The position numbers and the translations under genes are program-made. The notes beneath the pieces are model-generated. The model was not told the origin of the DNA, made no database searches, and saw only the letters and a list, made by a program, of their open reading frames with translations. Shown here piece by piece: positions 47,829 to 57,869 of a stretch of DNA of 64,000 bases; position 1 is the stretch's first letter; every line of letters starts with the position of its first letter. This DNA is from Solanum dulcamara (Eukaryota > Streptophyta > Magnoliopsida > Solanales > Solanaceae). The stretch covers positions 11,348,449 to 11,412,448 of the forward strand of contig NC_077244.1 of assembly GCF_947179165.1 (NCBI RefSeq), given 5' to 3'.

Positions 47829-48558
47829 CTAGAATAAATATTCCGATTAGAATTTTTTTATTTGGCTAAAAATAATGATATTCCAAGAAAGCATTTTTTT
47901 TTACATATTATGCTAGGAAAATAAGAAATATACGTTTAAAATAAATAATATTGCATCTAAAGAAAAATATACAGAGAAATAAAAATTCAGATAATTTTTT
48001 ACAAATTTGACCCCAAAAGAATAATGCATAATTGAAATAAATACTCATTACAAAAAAATACACATTTTTTTCTTTTTATAAAAACACACAATTTGAACTT
48101 CATTACTTTGGTTAAATCTTCTTTTTATTTGGATAAAATAAATAATTTTTTAGCTAAGTTATGTAAATTTGGATACAAAATAAAAAAAATAAAAAATAAT
48201 ATATATATATATATATATTGTTAAAACAAATAATCATTTTATCTAAAGAAAAGCATTTGGGATAAAATATACAATGTAATTAAAAAAATGAAGAATAATA
48301 CAATTAGAACAAACAAATCATTATATTAATTATGGAACAATTAATAATTGAAAAATATCCATTTGAAAGTTGAGTTTTCAATTTTTCTTCCCATCCACCT
48401 CCTAAACGAAAGTGTATTCATGTTCTTTGCCACATCAGTGTCTAGGAAGATCGAGGCTATCAAGTTACCAAGTTCAAGGGGATAATTAGGCTAACATAAA
48501 ATGTAAGTGTACACTGAATAAAACTTGTCAAGTTCAAGAGGTTTTGATCTATTCACTC

Positions 48559-49102
48559 TATTTAATACCTAATAAAATTATTTTTAATTATATTAGTTAT
48601 ATATAATATATCAATTTTTTTTTAAAAAATCTCTTGTGAAAATATTTTGACAGAAATCAATTTGGCAACATATAAACCTAACTTTTTTCTGGGCTAAAAT
48701 AAGTTAAATTAAAATAAATTAAGAAAATAAATGAATGAATCGATAATTAATTCAAATTTAAAAAATTGAGGGAATCACATTTTAATGGATTAATTTTGTC
48801 ATCCTAAATATTACTGTATAATCACATGTAAATCCATATATAATGAAGAAATATGACTGATCAGTAAGTGGAAAAGAGCCAAACATTCACGTGTATATGC
48901 ATTGGAATTCCTATTTGATTATTTAAAAATAAAAAAATTGTAGAAACAATTATTGAAAATATATGATTGATGCTAGGAGTGATAGGGAGTGAGGTTCATG
49001 TTGACAGATGTTGTATTTCTAATTCAACTTATCAACCGTAAGACGTAAAGTAGGCGAACTAGCACAGAAATGACATAAACGTCAATATATATATATATAT
49101 AT
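48559..49102. other. A/T-rich sequence ending in a (TA)n run
   Basis: No gene is seen. The (AT)n run at about 49085-49102 directly abuts the viral sequence. Endogenous pararetroviruses of Solanaceae are often found at TA-dinucleotide runs. Confidence 0.5.
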
Positions 49103-49155
49103 AGATCAACAGACGAAGAAAATATCCAAAGAAACAGACCAAGTGTAAGCTACTC
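49103..49155 (+). other. Inverted 53-bp viral fragment at the left edge
   Basis: The + strand here reads the same as the minus strand at about 50326-50377 (within the second accessory ORF). It therefore sits in opposite orientation to the rest of the locus. Apparent coding continuation of the neighbouring ORF through it is an artefact. Confidence 0.85.
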
Positions 49156-49435
49156 TTATTTGTTTGTTTACGGCAGATTCTATAGTTTCTAGAAGGCGTA
49201 TTACTACCTTATCTTTTAGCTGAGTATTATCACTAAGATTTATGATTAGGTCGACTAGCGTATTATGATGTTTATCTTCAGAGTGTAATATATGTTCTCC
49301 TTGTGAGAAATTACACCTAATTGTAGTAGTTTTATGTATAATTCTGTATTTCTTTTCTAGATGTATTCTAAGATCTAAATATTCTAAGTGTTTTAGGGAA
49401 TCTATTTTGTTTAACCTAACGTAGTAGATTGCCAA
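49156..49435 (-). pseudogene. Fifth accessory ORF, truncated
   Basis: This is an open stretch overlapping the end of the fourth accessory ORF in another frame, without an ATG near its start (first codon TTG). It is Lys/Leu/His-rich and runs into the inverted fragment at 49155, where true viral coding stops. Function is not recognised. Confidence 0.45.
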
Positions 49436-49695
49436 AATACTTTATACATTTCTATCCTATATTTGCTGAATTTTATATCTTCTTTTATTTTAATTATTTG
49501 TCTTAGTAGTTCTGCTCTTAATTCAGTTTGTTCTTTATATAGTTCTTCTGTTGTATATGGTTGTATTTTAAAAACTGGCTTGTCTAGTTGCTGTTCTAAC
49601 CAGGCTAGGTTTTTTTGAAGTTCGGTCTTATATTTTCTTTCTTCGTATATCCACTTTTGTTTTTGCCTAACTCTTTTTATATATTCTAATGTCAT
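49411..49695 (-). CDS. Fourth accessory ORF, 94 residues, coiled-coil-like
   Basis: ATG at 49695, eight bases after the stop of the previous ORF. The protein is rich in Glu, Lys, Gln and Arg with heptad-like Leu/Ile spacing. Its C-terminus (KFSKYRIEMYK then a short tail ending TLG) matches the pattern at the ends of the second and third accessory ORFs. No known domain is recognised. Intact in this copy, but expression is doubtful in an integrated, rearranged locus. Confidence 0.6.
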   Translation of the reverse strand: MTLEYIKRVRQKQKWIYEERKYKTELQKNLAWLEQQLDKPVFKIQPYTTEELYKEQTELRAELLRQIIKIKEDIKFSKYRIEMYKVFWQSTTLG

Positions 49696-49703
49696 TAATA
49701 TAT

Positions 49704-49958
49704 TTATGCTAGTGGGATTGAGTCTAATATCTTTTTATATTGTCTTATTCTAATTTTCGAATATACTATTTGTGTTTCTAGATTATTTAATTGAGTCTGC
49801 AGATACGTTGTATGCTGGTTTGGGTGATATGAGGAGTATTGATTTATGACTAATCGTAGTTCTTTTTCTGACTGTTTAACTTCTGAGTGATGTCTCAATT
49901 CCTCTTGTAGCCAACTAGATACTCTTTTATATCTTTGGAACAAAGGTTGATTTTGCAT
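49704..49958 (-). CDS. Third accessory ORF, 84 residues, coiled-coil-like
   Basis: ATG at 49958, eight bases after the stop of the second ORF. The protein is Gln/Arg/Leu-rich and ends with YSKIRIRQYKK and a short tail ending PLA. The shared C-terminal pattern with its two neighbours suggests tandem gene duplication followed by divergence. The function is unknown. Confidence 0.6.
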   Translation of the reverse strand: MQNQPLFQRYKRVSSWLQEELRHHSEVKQSEKELRLVINQYSSYHPNQHTTYLQTQLNNLETQIVYSKIRIRQYKKILDSIPLA

Positions 49959-49966
49959 AACCTAAA

Positions 49967-50395
49967 TTATCCTAATTGATAAGCCTTTTCACTAATTCTT
50001 TTACGACACCAAGAAATTCTGTTACCGCTATATTTTAAATCACTCTCTTGGCTTTGGATTTCCCACTTTAGAGCACTAATAAGGTCTCCTCTAACTAATC
50101 TATCTTCTCTGTAATGTTTATATAATTGATTGTCTCTAGAGAAGCATCCTGTCTTATATAAAGTCTTGGGGTTTAATAAATTTAACTGATTTTGTTGAAA
50201 AATCTGTAAATCTTTGTCTACGTCTACTATTTCATTCAACTCTTGGTTTTGTTCGTTATTAGGGTTTCTTCTTTTGGATAGTATCCTAGATATGAGATTA
50301 TTTCCTATTCTATTTTCTGAGTAGCTTACACTTGGTCTGTTTCTTTGGATATTTTCTTCGTCTGTTGATCTAGACTTGTGTGAAAAAAGGTCCAT
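49967..50395 (-). CDS. Second accessory ORF, 142 residues
   Basis: ATG at 50395 inside the first accessory ORF (70-base overlap, different frame). The N-terminal half is polar and Asn/Ser-rich. The C-terminal half is helical in composition and ends KYSGNRISWCRKR and a short tail ending QLG, the pattern shared with the next two ORFs. In the duplicated segment the same ORF is stopped early by a Gln to TAA change. Function is not recognised. Confidence 0.6.
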   Translation of the reverse strand: MDLFSHKSRSTDEENIQRNRPSVSYSENRIGNNLISRILSKRRNPNNEQNQELNEIVDVDKDLQIFQQNQLNLLNPKTLYKTGCFSRDNQLYKHYREDRLVRGDLISALKWEIQSQESDLKYSGNRISWCRKRISEKAYQLG

Positions 50396-50706
50396 GGTTG
50401 CGGTTTTTTGACAACTTGTATTTTTTCTTTGTGGGGGGGTATTTCTATTCTTTTTAATTGATTTACTAAAGCATCTATCTCTCTGTTAGGAAGTTGTGGT
50501 ATTTGTACTTCAGGTTGCTTTTCCTTTAATATCTTATCTATTTTGATATTTAGTTCTATTAGTAATGCTATTATTGTATTGTTTTGTTTTACAATAATTT
50601 TGTCTGAAGTGCTGGCCGGAATATGTCTTGTAAATCTTATTGGTTCGTCATGGTATTTGGTTGAGATTTCTATGGCTTTTTTATAGTTTATATCCTCTTC
50701 GCTCAT
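50326..50706 (-). CDS. First accessory ORF, 126 residues
   Basis: ATG at 50706 overlaps the preceding stop as ATGA, a layout suited to reinitiation. The duplicate at 55243-55623 keeps the same ORF with a few substitutions. The middle is predicted helical (ALLIELNIKIDKILKEKQ) and is followed by a Pro-rich stretch. No domain is recognised; it could be a virion-associated or other small pararetroviral protein. Confidence 0.6.
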   Translation of the reverse strand: MSEEDINYKKAIEISTKYHDEPIRFTRHIPASTSDKIIVKQNNTIIALLIELNIKIDKILKEKQPEVQIPQLPNREIDALVNQLKRIEIPPHKEKIQVVKKPQPWTFFHTSLDQQTKKISKETDQV

Positions 50707-50723
50707 GAAAGAGAAATTTGTTC

Positions 50724-52949
50724 AAGTTTAATATCTTCTATATTAAAATGTTTTTGTCCTTTACTACTCGTTTTAGCATATAGTGGTCCTGCTATTTTTC
50801 CTAAATCTTTAATAAAATTTCTAGCATAATTTACTAATCCTAAAAATTTTTGAAGTTCTTTGGTTGTATCTAGTCTATCTGGCATATCCAGTACCTTTTT
50901 AGCTATATGTGGTTGTAACTTAATTTTACCTTCTCCTATTGTTACTCCTAAAAAATTAATATGAGTCTTACATAGTTCCATTTTCTTTTTACTAATTATG
51001 ATTCCATTTTTAACAAATAACCGGAACACTGTTTGTAAGTGTCCTAGATGTTCTTGTATGTCTTTACTAAATACTAATACATCATCTACATATACTAATA
51101 CGAAATTTTTATATTCTCCAAATATAGTATCCATTTTTCTTTAAAATATAGGTGGTGCAGTCTTTAATTCGAAAGGTATGACTAGCCATTCAAAATGTCC
51201 TTCTGGACATGTGAATGCTGTCCATTCTATACTTTCTGGGTGCATTTTTAACTGTCAATATCCTGATTTATAGTCAAATTTACTAAAGAACTTTTTACCT
51301 TATATTCTATTTATTAATTCATTGTTGTCTGGTAATTTGTATGCATCTGTTTTAGTGTTATCATTTAACCTTTTATAATTAATTACCATTCTTGCTTTTC
51401 CTCTTACTTGTTCACTATGGTTTCTAACCATGAATGCTGCTGATCTATGTTTAGAAGTGGATCGTCTTATTACTTCTAGTTTTAGTAATTCTTTAATTTA
51501 TTTACTAAATTCTTCTGTATCTTCGTTATTAGCTTCGATAGCAGCAGTCTTTATGGTATATTCTGGGTTAATTATTTCTAATTTACACATGATCTTGTTA
51601 TTATCCCAATGTACTAGGGGTCTTTCTCCAATTATTTCCATTTCATCTAGTATTGAAATTATTTTATCTAAATCTTTAGGGTTGTTTATTTTTCCTAGTG
51701 CATTTATTCCTTTTTGGAAATTATAAAATTCTGTTTCTATATTTATTAATGTATAATCTTTTTCTATGTCTTCTAAGTATGTATCTTCTAGGTATTCTTC
51801 TTGTTCTTCATACAGATTTTTTGTGGTACATGTATTGCCTCTTTTGCAATCTGTACAACAGGCATTTTCTTCTTTTGATTCTATATTTATTTTAGATCTT
51901 CCCTTTGTAAGAAACTTTTCAGTCTGTACTGGGGTATAAGTGGTATTTTTAAATAACATTATTCCTTCTCTAGAAAACAAACAGCTTCCATTATTCTGTA
52001 TGAGAAAATGTAAACCTATTACTAGGTCGGTTTTTATATCTAAGTCTTTTGCTAGTATTTTATACATATTATAAGTAGGTTTATAGAATTCATTACAAGT
52101 ATTAATGAAGCTTATTTGGGCTTTTTCTATGTAATGATTGTAAAAATTATAAGTTCCATCCATTTGTATTGCTGATATAGGTTCTTTAAAAGTTTTTAAT
52201 ACTTTTTCTGGCAATATCTTCTTATTTATAAGACAGCTTGTACATCCTGTGTCTACTAATGCTAAGGTTTCTATTTCTATATCTTTAATTCTAATTCTAG
52301 CTAACACTTTAACCGTTCCAAATTGTTTGTCTTCATTACAGATGAGGCTAGTATTATTTTCTTCTATATTCATTAATTCCGTTTTAATATTATCTAGATG
52401 TATTGTTCCTAACGTTTCTTCTTCTTCTTCTATTTTTGTTTTACCTTTTTCTAGATATATTAATCTTTGTTCTATTTCGTTTATTCTGGTTTTTAGGGTT
52501 ATTATTCTTAAATCTGTTACTGAGTCTTTTGTAATTGCTTTATTTTGTTGTTGTTCTTTTTGCTTTCCTATTTTTATTTCTAATTTATTTTCTATACACG
52601 TAATGCATGCTTCCATATAACAATTATTACATTTAGCTCTGTTTGTTCTACTGGGGTACCATTTACATATGTTACATTGGTTACTGTCTATTCCTTTATG
52701 TCTTTCAAAATTATGGTTACATTTTATTCCTATGTTCATCATGATACTTAATTGTAGGTCTTCTAAATTTAGCATTCCTCTATCTAATCCTATTTCGTTT
52801 ACTAGGTTGTCTTCTTCTGAATCAGAGGATTCGGATTGGGTTTGTTCTGCTACTTCAACACTTACAATGGAATATATACTTTCAATATCTGACATACATT
52901 CGTCTACATTTAAAAGTGTCTCTTGCAGTTCTTCTATTAATTGAGAGTT
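50724..52949 (-). pseudogene. Pararetroviral protease and reverse transcriptase, broken
   Basis: One frame continues from the coat region. An aspartic protease has LVDTGCTSCLI near 52270-52236. RT follows, with YVDDVLVFS near 51094-51068 containing both catalytic Asp residues, then the thumb region (LGLVNYARNF). In-frame stops are at 51498-51500, 51300-51302, 51255-51257 and 51141-51143. RNase H is missing because the sequence switches to accessory-ORF sequence at about 50724. Zn-binding-like Cys residues lie near the N-terminus (CNICKWYPSRTNRAKCNNC). Polymerase function is impossible from this copy. Confidence 0.85.
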
Positions 52950-54338
52950 TCAAGTTCTAATATTATTTCTTTTGGGGCATATATTGGCTAAATGGTTTAT
53001 ACTTCCACATGTATAACACTCTAATTTATTTTTGTAGTTTCTATCACTTCTATATTTTCTGACATGTCTATCTCTATTTAGATAGGGTTTTCTTGCTGAT
53101 GATCTTTTTAGGTAGTATTTTTTACGTTTATATGGTTTTGAGTTATAATACGAGTGCTTTTTATGCTTTTTTGATTTTTGTGGCCTTTTATCATAATTTT
53201 GAGTTGTATAAATAACTGATTTACAAAAATTCATTTCATTTTGTTTAAGTTGTTTCTGGATTTGTATATTGGTACATTTTTCTTGTAGTATTTCCATTAC
53301 ATGTTGTATCTTTTGTCCTATTGACCATAAAACATTTGGGTCTTGTATTATTCCTGCCCTTTTGTACCATCTTTCTTCTATTTCTCTTTCTAAAGCTCCA
53401 GGTAATTTATGAAATAATTTTTTACCTAGTTCGTCATCAAAAGTATTACCACTAACTGTACAATAATAAAATTAATCCTTTAAAAAGTCTTTAATATGCA
53501 TACAATTTGTGATGCTTAATTGTTCTAATTTTATTACTGCATTTCTTTGTAAGGCTAATAATCCACTATTTGGATCTTCTCCTGTTAACAAAACATGTAT
53601 TTTATTAGCAAAATTGTATGGATTTGGTCCTAACTCTATTAATCCTTGGAATTTTTGAGGGTAAGTCTGTTTATATGCTTCCCAAACTACTTTGCATGAT
53701 TCTCTTAAAAAGGTTCCTAAGTATTTATACATTGTTTCTACATCTGTTTCTTGGTAGGTTTTTATGAAATCTGCTACTATTATTCCTTTCCATACGTCTA
53801 TTACTGTATTCCACATTTGTGGAACATGAGCTGCTATATTAAGTATTTTTTCTTTATTTCCTCCTTCTTGTAATTTAATTGGTTCTTCTAAAGATATTCA
53901 TCTACCTGCTGGTTTAATATTATCTCTTATTTCTAGGTCTTGTGTTGTATGCCATACTTTTCTTGGAAGATTTTCTGAAGTATGTGTAACATTTGCTGCT
54001 GGACTAGTTCTTTGGAAGGGGCTCGCACTATGAGCACTGGTTGCTTCATTCATTAATTCTTTGTAACTGATTAGGGATTCTATATCATTAAAGTATTCTA
54101 AGTTTTCTATGGTTGAGGTCTTTTCTATACTTTCTTCTGTATCTTGTATTCGGTATATCAAGTTATCATTTCTTTCTGGGCATGATCTAAAGTGTTCTAT
54201 GGTTTCTAAAATGTCCATTTTTCCTTTTTTACAACCTTTGCATTTAAACACACTATATTTATTTTCTTTGTATAGTTCTTTTGCTATTTCTATGACATTA
54301 TCTACTTCGCATCCTGTTTGTATTAGCTCTATATTCAT
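52950..54338 (-). pseudogene. Pararetroviral coat protein region, broken
   Basis: ATG at 54338, five bases after the movement protein stop. The N-terminal part has a Cys motif (CKGCKKGKM). The centre (about 53816-53475) matches the caulimovirid coat core in layout (WNTVIDVW; LLTGEDPNSG). The C-terminus is very basic and holds a CCHC zinc knuckle, CYTCGSINHLANIC, near 53020-52975. Stops at 53898-53900, 53472-53474 and 52950-52952 interrupt one frame that also continues into protease-RT. In the living virus this was therefore probably a single coat-pol polyprotein. Confidence 0.8.
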
Positions 54339-54343
54339 AAATT

Positions 54344-55019
54344 TTATTGTTCCGTAGCTATTGAACTTTCTGTATCTGTATCATCTACTAGATTTTGGTT
54401 GGTGTAATTATAGTCTATAAATCTTATTGATGTTTCTCCTTTAGAACTAGTGTACATTAGATGTTCTTTGGGTGCAAGTACTTTGGGTTTATTTAGTTTC
54501 TCTAAATTCCATTCTAAACCTGCATATTCTTCTGGATTTATCTTAATTGGTTTTATGAGTTTTATTCCTTTATTACCCATTACTTCTACTACATCATTAA
54601 CTTGTAGTTTAAATCTAGTATTGCTTCTTAACGTCATTTTTCCTATGAAACCTAAGCACATTAATAAGTTATTTCCACTGGTCATTTCTTCATATCCTTT
54701 AGTTTGTATGCCAATCCTGATATTTTTACCGAATTCACTTAGATTTATTAAAAAGTCTGGGCTGATATAAAATATTCCTCCGTTATTAGTCATGTCTACT
54801 TCAGTTAGTCCTATTATGGATATTTTCAGATCTGACCATCTGTCATCATATACTACTATTAGTACCTTAAAACCTAGATTTTTTCTTGTCAGTCCTTTTA
54901 TTCCTATAACTATTAGTCCCATATGCATCATCATTAATTTATGGTTTCTGATTGTTTTCAAGAAATTAGGAGTTACCAAGTTTAGTACTGAACAATTTTC
55001 TCCTAAATCTGATATTTAT
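54344..55019 (-). pseudogene. Pararetroviral movement protein, N-terminus missing
   Basis: The open frame runs from the joint at about 55020 to a stop at 54344-54346. It resembles the core and C-terminus of 30K-superfamily movement proteins (a beta-rich stretch containing GLTEVDMTNNGG). These proteins carry virus through plasmodesmata. The start is lost because the upstream sequence is accessory ORF 2 in a duplicated segment. No internal stop is seen in what remains. Confidence 0.7.
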
Positions 55020-55833
55020 TCTTCTCTGTAATGTCTATATAATTGATTGTCTCTAGAGAAGCATCCTGTCTTATATAAAGTCTTGGGGTTTAATAAATTT
55101 AGTTGATTTTGTTGAAAAATCTGTAAATCTTTGTCTACGTCTACTATTTCATTCAACTCTTGGTTTTGTTCGTTATTAGGGTTTCTTCTTTTGGATAGTA
55201 TCCTAGATATGAGATTATTTCCTATTCTATTTTCTGAGTAGCTTACACTTGGTCTGTTTCTTTAGATATTTTCTTCGTCTGTTGATCTAGACTTGTGTGA
55301 AAAAAGGTCCATAGTTGCGGTTTTTTGACAACTTGTATTTTTTCTTTGTGGGGGGTTATTTCTATTCTTTTTAATTGATTTACTAAAGCATCTATCTCTC
55401 TGTTAGGAAGTTGTGGTATTTGTACTTCAGGTTGCTTTTCCTTTAATATCTTATCTATTTTGATATTTAGTTCTATTAGTAATGCTATTATTGTATTATT
55501 TTGTTTTACAATAATTTTGTCTGAAGTGCTGGTCGGAATATGTCTTGTAAATCCTATTGGTTTGTCATGGTATTTGGTTGAGATTTCTATGGCTTTTTTA
55601 TAGTTTATATCCTCTTCGCTCATGAAAGAGAAATTTGTTCTAGTCTTTTTATTACTTCTTTTAAGTTATTTATTTCAGAAATAATATGTTCTATTTGTTC
55701 CGTGAGTTTTGTTATTATCTGAGTGTTTCGTATTTCTATTTCTTTAGGTGTTTCTAGAATTGTTTTTATTAACCTTTCTATTTCTGGTTTAGTAGGTATT
55801 TTTTCTAGGTTAAATTTAGTGTTCAAGAAATGT
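55020..55833 (-). repeat. Duplicated accessory-ORF segment of the pararetrovirus
   Basis: It matches 50095-50723 with a small number of substitutions, then extends further upstream. It holds a short open stretch of 68 codons ending at 55620 (coiled-coil-like, ends RLEQISLS) and the first accessory ORF (55623-55243, intact). It also holds the first part of the second ORF, which is stopped by TAA soon after its start. The first pair overlap as ATGA. The segment ends abruptly at about 55020 against movement-protein sequence. Confidence 0.8.
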
Positions 55834-55878
55834 AAGCATGCATTACGTGTATAGAAAATAAATTAGAAATAAAAATAG
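55834..55878 (+). other. Inverted 45-bp viral fragment at the right edge
   Basis: The + strand matches the minus strand of the protease N-terminal region at about 52612-52568, so it is inverted relative to the locus. Its last bases (TAG) overlap the start of the MITE at 55876. Confidence 0.85.
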
Positions 55879-56556
55879 TGTGTTTGTGGGTTTGGATTAA
55901 TTATTGGTCAAAATAAAAACCAAATTAATTTATTCGGTATTAAAATTATTAAAACCAAACCAAACCAAATATACATTCATTGATTTGGTTGTTATCAATT
56001 TCAGTTTGGTATGGTTCGATTATTCAATTATTAACCATACACAAAAATAAAAGAAACGATTCATTCAAAAAAGAAGAAAAAACAACAATTCATTCAAAAA
56101 AAATAAATTGTCTTCATATTATTTTGGATCTTATAATTTTTATATCAAAGAAATTCAATTATGTTTAACTTCTTGCTTACATTGTTAGCTAATCCAATGT
56201 ACTAAACAACATAAACTTATTGAATAATGGATAAGCTAATGATATTATTGTACAAATAAAAGACGCAGCAAACCTTATCTTTTAAAATTAGTGTGCTGTA
56301 TTTTTTTGCATAAAAAGTGTTCATAAAAATTATATATTATATATACATAATTATAAAAATAATATGTATATAATTTATTGGTTTAATTCGGTTATTTCTT
56401 CGATGTTTTGAACAAATCAAAATCAAATCAAATATTATCAATTTTTTAAAATGTAAAACTAAAGCAAATCAAACCAAATAAAAATCGATTTATTTAATCA
56501 ATTCTGTTTGATTTTTCGGTTTGAATCGATTTTTACCCAAATCATAAACACTCCTA
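55876..56556. mobile_element. hAT-type MITE, second copy
   Basis: It is the same family as 14350-15068: left end TAGTGTGTTTGTGGG, right end reverse-complemented TAGGAGTGTTTATG, and the same AACCAAA/TTTGGTT-rich body. No 8-bp TSD is visible (AATAAAAA versus CCTATACC), so one edge was probably lost or rearranged at the viral junction. Confidence 0.65.
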
Positions 56557-56722
56557 CCTATACCCCAACTCGGAAGTCGAACCCATTCCAATTTTATTCT
56601 CCAGTTCCAATAATTAATTGCACAAAGTAAACATATGAAATAGTTATAAGTCATAATAAGCGTCTCAATAATCATCAGTATCTTTGAAATACGTACATTG
56701 AGTTGAAAAACTAATAGTTGTA

Positions 56723-56995
56723 CTCCCTCCATTCTAATTAACTTATCAAATATTTCCTAATTTAATTTTTCTTTTCACTTGTCCATTTTGATAAATCAAG
56801 AAAGAGCATTTTTTTCTTCCTATTATACCCTCAATTTATGAATATTGAGTTGATGTTTTTGAAAAATATAGTGTGTATATATGTTTAAAACTCTATCAAT
56901 TAATAAAGGTAAAATGGTAAACTCACTATATCAATTATTATTTTTTAATAGGTATGCCAAGTCAAAAATTGATAAGTAAATAGAAACAGAAAGAG
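56723..56995. mobile_element. Stowaway-type MITE
   Basis: The ends are CTCCCTCCATTCTAATTA and, reverse-complemented at the right, CTCTTTCTGTTTCTATTTA. TA occurs on both sides (56721-56722 and 56996-56997). Size 273 bp, A/T-rich, no ORF. CTCCCTCCxTT ends and a TA target are typical of Tc1/mariner-derived Stowaway elements. Confidence 0.8.
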
Positions 56996-57513
56996 TATCT
57001 TATAAAGTATATCAATCATCTTGATGAGATTTTAACATTTGAATAGCGCTTTCATTATGAGAAAATTTAGACTTTAATATTCACTCTTTGAATAGCCTTA
57101 TTTGACCAATACTCTATCGTTTTTAGCCTGTTGGTAACAAACCATTGATGAGCCATATTTATTTCTATCAATGAGCCATATTAGTGGTGATGTAATTTTT
57201 GCTTTGAACATTGACAATTCATTTGATGAATTCTCTCATTCATAAATCAACTCAGGCCCTTTTTCTTTGAGAAATAACTAGATAAAATCTTCCTACTGTT
57301 ATAAAAGTAATGAAATTATAAGAAGAGTAAGCAAAAGACAAGAAAGGAAGACAGAAAGAGAGTTGAAAGATTTTTGTGTATTGATCTTTGCAAATTAGTT
57401 GGTTATTTATAGCCAATTTGAAGTATGCAAATGTTGACTAAAGATGTTAGGGGATAAGATGGAGGTAGAGAAAAAGGAAATTAAGAAATGGACATTCATA
57501 TTATCTTGCAACA

Positions 57514-57869
57514 CTCCCTCTTGGATGTCCATGTACAAAAGAAAAATATGTACATAATTATTTGTAATACACATTGTTTGCTTCCTCATTACTTTCATGA
57601 TGAAGACAATAATTTCATCCTCTCTGCTTGAGTTACTTGCAAGTTTCCTTCTTGATTGGAGTCCATCAAAATATAATGTGCCTCGTTAAAATCTTATTAG
57701 GAAAAATTCAGTGGAAAAAAAACCTAATAAACGAAAAGGAGTACACACATCTGATAATACATCTTGAGTGTTGCCTCATTAAAAACCTTACTAGAAAAAC
57801 CCAGTGGGACAAAACCTTGATTAAGAAAAAAAGAGTACAATGCGTATTTTACTCCCCTTGATGAAAACA
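57514..57869 (-). other. Copia 3' UTR with two motif copies
   Basis: It includes the polypurine tract near 57514-57525 and two copies of the iterated 3' UTR motif on the minus strand (about 57675-57725 and 57770-57822). No ORF is supported. Confidence 0.6.

Larger units (their letters stand above)
41953..48558. mobile_element. Long-TIR DNA element (MULE-like), split by a copia insertion
   Basis: About 165 bp at 41953-42120 and 48380-48558 are imperfect inverted copies. Shared blocks include CAGTGTACAC and GAGTTTTAATCAG/AAGTTTTATTCAG. Flanks are TTTTTAATT (41944-41952) and TATTTAATA (48559-48567), a 9-bp match with two mismatches, which would fit a Mutator-like TSD. The middle is A/T-rich without a transposase. 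The copia element at 42235-47828 sits inside. The superfamily is inferred from TIR length and TSD size only. Confidence 0.55.
49103..55878 (-). mobile_element. Endogenous pararetrovirus (solendovirus-like), rearranged
   Basis: Caulimovirid genes lie on the minus strand: a movement protein part, a coat-protease-RT polyprotein and a set of small accessory ORFs. No LTRs or integrase are present. The locus is not one linear genome. A segment holding two to three accessory ORFs (55020-55833) duplicates part of 50095-50723. RT is cut before RNase H and joined to accessory sequence at about 50723/50724, and the movement protein is joined to the duplicate at about 55020. Each outer edge carries a short inverted viral piece. 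The closest known group is inferred (tobacco vein clearing virus and tomato or tobacco EPRVs). Confidence 0.85.

Noticed and set aside
49106..49155. C-terminal extension of the fifth accessory ORF
   Set aside because: This stretch is the inverted viral fragment read in an unrelated frame.
52249..52944. Plus-strand ORFs opposite the viral protease and coat genes
   Set aside because: They are antisense shadows of the minus-strand viral frame, Ser/Leu/Ile-rich, with no domain.
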